From a virus, in IMG/VR virus record IMGVR_UViG_3300037180_000041, positions 1 through 39,393 of that record: a stretch of DNA of 39,393 nt; one strand, 5' to 3'. The position numbers and the translations under genes are program-made. Every line of letters begins with the position of its first letter. Positions within the stretch are counted from its first letter, which is position 1. Of this stretch, positions 36,464 to 39,393 are shown piece after piece. The notes beneath the pieces are model-generated. The model was given only the letters and a program-made list of their open reading frames with translations. It had not been told where the DNA came from and did not search any database.

Positions 36464-36701
36464 CGCCGTCCATGTAATGCGCGTCCTGCCATTCGCGCCG
36501 GCGCCCGACTTCGACCAGCGCCCAGGCGGTCGCGCAGCGCCAATCGCAGAAGGCCACCGCGGCAAACGCGGTTCCGCCCAGCTCGGGCAGCCGGACAGCC
36601 GGCTTCCGACCGCACCATAGGCACATTACCACTGGCCGGCGGCACACCGGACAGGTTGTTACCGGCTCTGGCTCCGGCTCCAGCTTCTTGCGATTTTTCA
36701 T
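36429..36701 (-). CDS. Zinc-finger small protein
   Basis: 90 residues. A Glu-Pro rich start, then CPVC (C17, C20), CLWC (C27, C30) and FCDWRC (C52, C56) form a probable two-zinc or treble-clef-like site. It is the last gene of the leftward set and overlaps the end of the structural operon tail to tail. Confidence 0.65.
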   Translation of the reverse strand: MKNRKKLEPEPEPVTTCPVCRRPVVMCLWCGRKPAVRLPELGGTAFAAVAFCDWRCATAWALVEVGRRREWQDAHYMDGVTPPDPPDRSG

Positions 36702-36758
36702 CCTCTCCCCCGTTCTGCCCCGGTCCCGTCAGGCCGGGGCGGTTTGCTGCGCGGACGG

Positions 36759-37055
36759 TCACCCCGCCAGATCCGACCCCTCCCCCGCCGCCGGCTCCCG
36801 CCAGACCTCGACCTGCGGTCTCGCCGCCCGGCGGTCCGGCTCCTGGACCGTCAGGCTGAACCCGTACAGTAGACCCGACCGCAGGGCGGGCTCGATCAGC
36901 TCGCCGACCGTCAGGCCCCGGTGGGCCGCCATGGCGCGGAGATCCCGATCGAGCTGCAGGGGCCACCGGATCGTATGTTTGACCAGCCCGACCGGACCGG
37001 CTTTTCTGGACCGGCCGGAACGACCGGACCGGCCCGCTGCCTGTTTTCCCGCCAT
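36759..37055 (-). CDS. Ribbon-helix-helix-like protein
   Basis: 98 residues. After a basic Gly/Arg/Ser start, KHTIRWPLQLDRDLRAMAAH gives the strand and first helix and GLTVGELIEPALRSGLLYG the second helix of an RHH fold, followed by a Pro/Arg tail. A likely DNA-binding regulator. The adjacent 212-base gap 37056-37267 is otherwise without a gene. Confidence 0.65.
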   Translation of the reverse strand: MAGKQAAGRSGRSGRSRKAGPVGLVKHTIRWPLQLDRDLRAMAAHRGLTVGELIEPALRSGLLYGFSLTVQEPDRRAARPQVEVWREPAAGEGSDLAG

Positions 37056-37259
37056 GCTCCGACCCTCCTGGTATGCTCGGTGAATCAGTAAACCCGGACG
37101 TGCCGACAGTCCTTGTCGGACGCCCGGAATGCCGCTGATCGGACCGTCCTGGCCCGACAGGCGGCGAAGCTTCCGTTGGTGTAACCTAGCCTATTGGCTG
37201 GGTTTCCGCCATATTAACGCAGCCTCTTCTGGGGCTCCGGAGCGTTTCCGGACAGTTTC

Positions 37260-37293
37260 CGCCCCGGTCAGATTCGTCTGGCCGGGGCGTTTT
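37260..37293 (+). terminator. Plus-strand terminator-like hairpin without an upstream gene
   Basis: CGCCCCGGTCAG (37260-37271) pairs with CTGGCCGGGGCG (37278-37289, one G-T) and TTTT follows. On the minus strand the hairpin overlaps the stop of 37268..37489 and no T run follows there. There is no plus-strand gene between 36463 and here, so it may end a small plus-strand RNA or act only as a stem at the gene end. Confidence 0.5.
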
Positions 37294-37489
37294 CATGCGC
37301 CAGCGCAGTGCGGATCGCCCCCTCCAGGTCGTTCTCAAACTCCAGGAACTGGTCGACCTGGCTGATCAGGCTCTCCCCCGGGCAGACCGACTGCCAGATC
37401 AGTTCCGCCGCCTGCAGGCGACGGCGGTCCCGGTTCAGGGCCTCCAATTCGTCCATGCCGATCGTCGCCGTCGCTACTCCGATTCTCAC
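37268..37489 (-). CDS. Small helical protein of unknown function
   Basis: 73 residues from GTG 37489; ATG 37456 (MDELEALNRDRRRLQAAELI) is an alternative with a well-formed helical start. WQSVCPGESLISQVDQFLEF and EGAIRTALAHEN complete a helical, acidic protein. It overlaps the 3' end of 37335..37682 by 155 bases if that frame is used to its stop. Confidence 0.55.
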   Translation of the reverse strand: MRIGVATATIGMDELEALNRDRRRLQAAELIWQSVCPGESLISQVDQFLEFENDLEGAIRTALAHENAPARRI

Positions 37490-37682
37490 CGGTCACCGTC
37501 CTTTCCAGGTAAACAACCCATGCGCTATCATTCCCCTCGTAAATCAGCGGGACCATTGCCCGCAGCATAAACCCCTGCCGGTCCCAGCGGTCCAGATCGG
37601 CCGCGGAAGGGCAGGGTCGGACCAGCAGCCGCAGATACCGGCCGCTGCTGTCACCGGTCGGCCGCAGGTCCGGGCTCTGCAT
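37335..37682 (-). CDS. Small protein of unknown function, long overlap with the next gene
   Basis: 115 residues. The N-terminal 70 (SGRYLRLLVRPCPSAADLDR, LIYEGNDSAWVVYLERTVTG) look folded; the last 40 are Gly/Pro-rich and are read out of frame with 37268..37489. Either the gene genuinely carries a junk-like tail, or a frameshift has removed an earlier stop. It overlaps the upstream gene by 32 bases. Confidence 0.5.
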   Translation of the reverse strand: MQSPDLRPTGDSSGRYLRLLVRPCPSAADLDRWDRQGFMLRAMVPLIYEGNDSAWVVYLERTVTGENRSSDGDDRHGRIGGPEPGPPSPAGGGTDLAVGLPGGEPDQPGRPVPGV

Positions 37683-37866
37683 CCGTCCTCCTTTCCTCGC
37701 GTGCCGGCTCCCGCCCGCTGCCCAGACAGTGGCGGCAGATCCGGCCGTTCTGGACCGACCAGGCCGGGCGCGGAAACAGGAATGTCTGGCCGCGGCAGTC
37801 CGGGTCCCGATGCCCGCCGACAGAGCCGGACCCGCCGCAGCGGGAGCAGAGTGGTTGTGGGGTCAT
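37651..37866 (-). CDS. DnaJ-type zinc-ribbon protein
   Basis: 71 residues. C7-S-R-C10-G-G-S-G and C44-R-H-C47-L-G-S-G are two CxxCxGxG knuckles, as in the small protein 3357..3530. ATG 37866 overlaps the stop of the gene before it (ATGA). Function unknown. Confidence 0.65.
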   Translation of the reverse strand: MTPQPLCSRCGGSGSVGGHRDPDCRGQTFLFPRPAWSVQNGRICRHCLGSGREPAREERRTDAEPGPAADR

Positions 37867-38021
37867 TCTTCCTCTTCTGGTTTTTTGCCCGTAGCGATTT
37901 CCTCGGATCTCTTTCTGGCGGCCTCGATTAAAGCGATCTCTTCAGGCGTAAAGCTCTCGGCGATCGTGCGCAGCATCTCGCGATAAGCTTCGCTATTCAC
38001 GATGTCTTTAGGATCTTCCAT
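37863..38021 (-). CDS. 52-residue acidic helical protein with lower-GC codons
   Basis: ATG 38021 to TGA 37863, GGAG seven bases upstream. Sequence includes EAYREMLRTIAESFTPEEIA and ends KKPEEEE; entirely helical and acidic. It uses AAA, TTA, AGA and TTT codons that its neighbours avoid, a hint of separate origin. The stop overlaps the next start (ATGA). Confidence 0.65.
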   Translation of the reverse strand: MEDPKDIVNSEAYREMLRTIAESFTPEEIALIEAARKRSEEIATGKKPEEEE

Positions 38022-38117
38022 CGGTGCTCCGTCTTCCGCCAGCCGCAGCCGGCCGTCAAACTCCGCCCGACCGGCCCGCGAACCCCCGCCGGTCAGGCAA
38101 AATGTAGGGCAGGGGGG

Positions 38118-38468
38118 TTACTGCCCGATCTGCCGCTTATACATCGCCCACGCGCCATCCTGGCTGATGCTGATCTCCGCCAGCCGCTTCCCTTCGGCCG
38201 ACCACACCCGATACCGGGCCGAACAGAAAAACCGCTTGCCGGGACTGTCCAACATCTCATGCAGGGCGTCCCATCCGTCAGCGGTAAACATCAGATGCGA
38301 ATCCCGGTCCACCCGCCGGACCGTCAGCAGCCGGGACCAGTCCCGCTTCCGCGGGGTCCAGTCAGCGGCGACCGCCAGGCTGGGTTCGGGCGGCGGCCGG
38401 TCAGGTGTCCCGAGCGCGGCCAGTGCCGCCTGTCGCACGTCCTCCCAGCTCTCTTCTTCCTCATCCAA
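38118..38468 (-). CDS. Small phage protein of unknown function
   Basis: 116 residues. Acidic start (MDEEEESWEDVRQAALAAL), Pro-rich linker, then TVRRVDRDSHLMFTADGWDA, RFFCSARYRVWSAEG and ISISQDGAWAMYKRQ, probably a small alpha/beta domain. Overlaps the upstream gene by eight bases. The 96-base gap after it holds nothing recognisable. Confidence 0.6.
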   Translation of the reverse strand: MDEEEESWEDVRQAALAALGTPDRPPPEPSLAVAADWTPRKRDWSRLLTVRRVDRDSHLMFTADGWDALHEMLDSPGKRFFCSARYRVWSAEGKRLAEISISQDGAWAMYKRQIGQ

Positions 38469-38832
38469 GATCCACCTCCATTCTCCGCGCCGCCGCCCGC
38501 CTGAGCGGTCCGGCCAGCCAGTCCGGCAGTAGGCCGGGGAACTGGTCCGGGCTGCAGGTCCGGACCGCGCCGGTCTCCGGTTCCCACCAGATGATCCAGC
38601 GATCCACCCGCAGGGCGAAATCCTGACCGGTCCGGATCAGCTCCCAGGCCTGGTCCGCCGTCGGACCGCGCCGGCACGACAGCAAGAACGGACCCTGGTC
38701 GTGGTGGACCAGCACGTACCGGTCGACTGCCGGCAGCCAGTCGGTGGCGCCCAGGTATCGACCGTGGCAGTCCCGGATCTCGTACAGGGACTGCGGTCGG
38801 AACGGGATCTTTTCAGGGGCGGAGTGGATCAC
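38461..38832 (-). CDS. Small phage protein of unknown function
   Basis: 123 residues. YEIRDCHGRYLGATDWLPAV, RYVLVHHDQGPFLLSCRRG and VDRWIIWWEPETGAV suggest a compact beta-rich fold; the end is a basic helix. ATGA overlap with the gene before it, eight-base overlap with the gene after it. Confidence 0.6.
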   Translation of the reverse strand: MIHSAPEKIPFRPQSLYEIRDCHGRYLGATDWLPAVDRYVLVHHDQGPFLLSCRRGPTADQAWELIRTGQDFALRVDRWIIWWEPETGAVRTCSPDQFPGLLPDWLAGPLRRAAARRMEVDLG

Positions 38833-39035
38833 GGTCTACCCCTCCCCTCTCGGGTCGCGGTCTCGGTCCGGATCCAGACCAGAGCCGCAGTCAGCCGCCA
38901 GGCTGGCCAGCGGGCCAGGTCCGACGGCTCATACCGGCGGACACCGAGGCGGACCAGGTGGCGGCAGATGGCGGCGCAGACACGCTGGCATGGGCGCTCG
39001 CGGTCTCGCCAGAAACCGTCCTTCAGTACGCTCAC
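38829..39035 (-). CDS. Small basic protein of unknown function
   Basis: 68 residues from a GTG at 39035 that overlaps the upstream stop (GTGA). It is Arg-, Trp- and Cys-rich (RERPCQRVCAAICRHLVRLG, WPAWRLTAALVWIR). Helical; possibly membrane- or nucleic-acid-associated. No family. Confidence 0.5.
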   Translation of the reverse strand: MSVLKDGFWRDRERPCQRVCAAICRHLVRLGVRRYEPSDLARWPAWRLTAALVWIRTETATREGRGRP

Positions 39036-39199
39036 CGGTCACCGTCCGTTTCCCCGACCGGCGGCCCGGCCTGGTTCTGCTCCAGGTATTCGGCGTGCAG
39101 GCCGACCGTGCCGCGGAGCGCGGTGGCGATCAGGATGCCGGCGAATACCGCCGCGATGCCCGCCAGGTACGGCCAGACGGGCTGCCATTCGCTGAAAAT
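39032..39199 (-). CDS. 55-residue single-pass membrane protein with probable ATT start
   Basis: The frame encodes WPYLAGIAAVFAGILIATAL, one membrane helix, and a polar acidic end that overlaps the next gene (GTGA). No ATG, GTG or TTG lies in frame near the beginning, but AAAGGAGG sits six bases before an ATT codon at 39199, the best-placed start. A CTG farther in is the alternative. Function unknown. Confidence 0.5.
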   Translation of the reverse strand: MFSEWQPVWPYLAGIAAVFAGILIATALRGTVGLHAEYLEQNQAGPPVGETDGDR

Positions 39200-39216
39200 A
39201 GGGCACCTCCTTTCGG

Positions 39217-39393
39217 TCAGGCCCCGTACCCGTCCCCGTCCCCGTACCCGTCCCCGTTCCCGTACCCGTCCCCGTCCCCGTACCCGTACCCGTCCCCGTC
39301 CCCGTCCCCGGACCCGTCCCCGGACCCGTACCCGTACCCGTCCCCGTCCCCGGACCCGGACCCGGACCCGGACCCGGACCCGGACCCGGACCC
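39217..39393 (-). CDS. C-terminal Gly-X repeat tail of a protein entering from the right edge
   Basis: From the right edge the minus strand reads GGG-NNC hexamers as Gly-Ser, Gly-Asp, Gly-Tyr and Gly-Asn dipeptides (58 residues), then GCC and TGA at 39217, directly before the ribosome site of the next gene. This frame, stop and spacing are what a real gene end would show. I infer it is the end of the gene that starts at 92. The other frames of the same repeat are also open in places, so the reading is not proven. Confidence 0.5.
   Translation of the reverse strand, partial: GSGSGSGSGSGSGSGDGDGYGYGSGDGSGDGDGDGYGYGDGDGYGNGDGYGDGDGYGA
39223..39393. repeat. Degenerate hexanucleotide tandem repeat at the window end
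   Basis: About 28 units of CCCGTA, CCCGTC, CCCGGA and a single CCCGTT, in blocks, run to the last base. Only the last three positions of the unit vary. It is the likely reason the assembly ended here. Confidence 0.9.

Noticed and set aside
39223-39393. Telomere-like or CRISPR repeat
   Set aside because: The repeat has no spacers and no terminal hairpin, and an in-frame stop followed by a ribosome site indicates a coding end.

Overview
The window reads as an essentially complete genome of a temperate tailed phage (Caudoviricetes, siphovirus-like) of about 39.4 kb, with high GC content and tightly packed genes joined by ATGA/GTGA overlaps. No ribosomal RNA, host metabolic gene or CRISPR array is visible. 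The host is probably a GC-rich bacterium; the many small 'GRPK..SERDD' ribbon-helix-helix proteins and the P22-like coat with a coiled-coil scaffold remind me of prophages of Planctomycetota (Gemmata relatives), but that is inference from memory. The two window ends look like the start (1..92) and the glycine-rich C-terminus (39217..39393) of one minus-strand gene, so the sequence was probably circular and broken in a hexamer repeat.

Layout. 1-5944 (minus): a leftward early operon of small proteins, an HNH protein, a tyrosine integrase with a tRNA-Arg(TCG) 3' fragment beside it (attP-like), and a winged-helix replication-type protein. 5945-6140: a divergent control region. 6141-7543 (plus): five small genes ending at a strong terminator. 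7633-9318 (minus): a second set of small genes with two good sigma70-type promoters and RHH proteins. 9736-10431 (minus): a serine recombinase; 10678 onward (plus): a phage sigma factor, two small genes and a C5 cytosine methyltransferase with a broken reading frame. 12456-13879: probable lysis region (cysteine-peptidase-like protein plus four very small membrane proteins). 13876-36463 (plus): one continuous structural operon: small terminase candidate, large terminase, portal, scaffold, major capsid protein, several surface/decoration proteins including an arginine-rich tandem-repeat pair, a metallopeptidase-containing morphogenesis protein, tail terminator, tail tube, short tape measure, baseplate hub and distal tail proteins. 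36429-39393 (minus): more small genes, which on a circular map are the downstream end of the leftward operon and meet the structural operon tail to tail.

Control. I see no CI-type repressor. Instead a short plus-strand RNA (promoter 2058-2086, terminator hairpin 2112-2159) has a 16-nt terminal loop that recurs, inverted in sense, as the loop of a hairpin in the leader of the replication-type gene (3173-3189). This is the arrangement expected for an antisense 'kissing-loop' RNA that controls replication or immunity, as in P4/P1 phages or R1-type plasmids, and is the most interesting signal here. Two recombinases of different classes, an 11-bp tandem operator in an RHH promoter, a duplicated 80-bp block that created a 31-codon gene, and the ten-fold arginine-rich repeat protein are the other main points.
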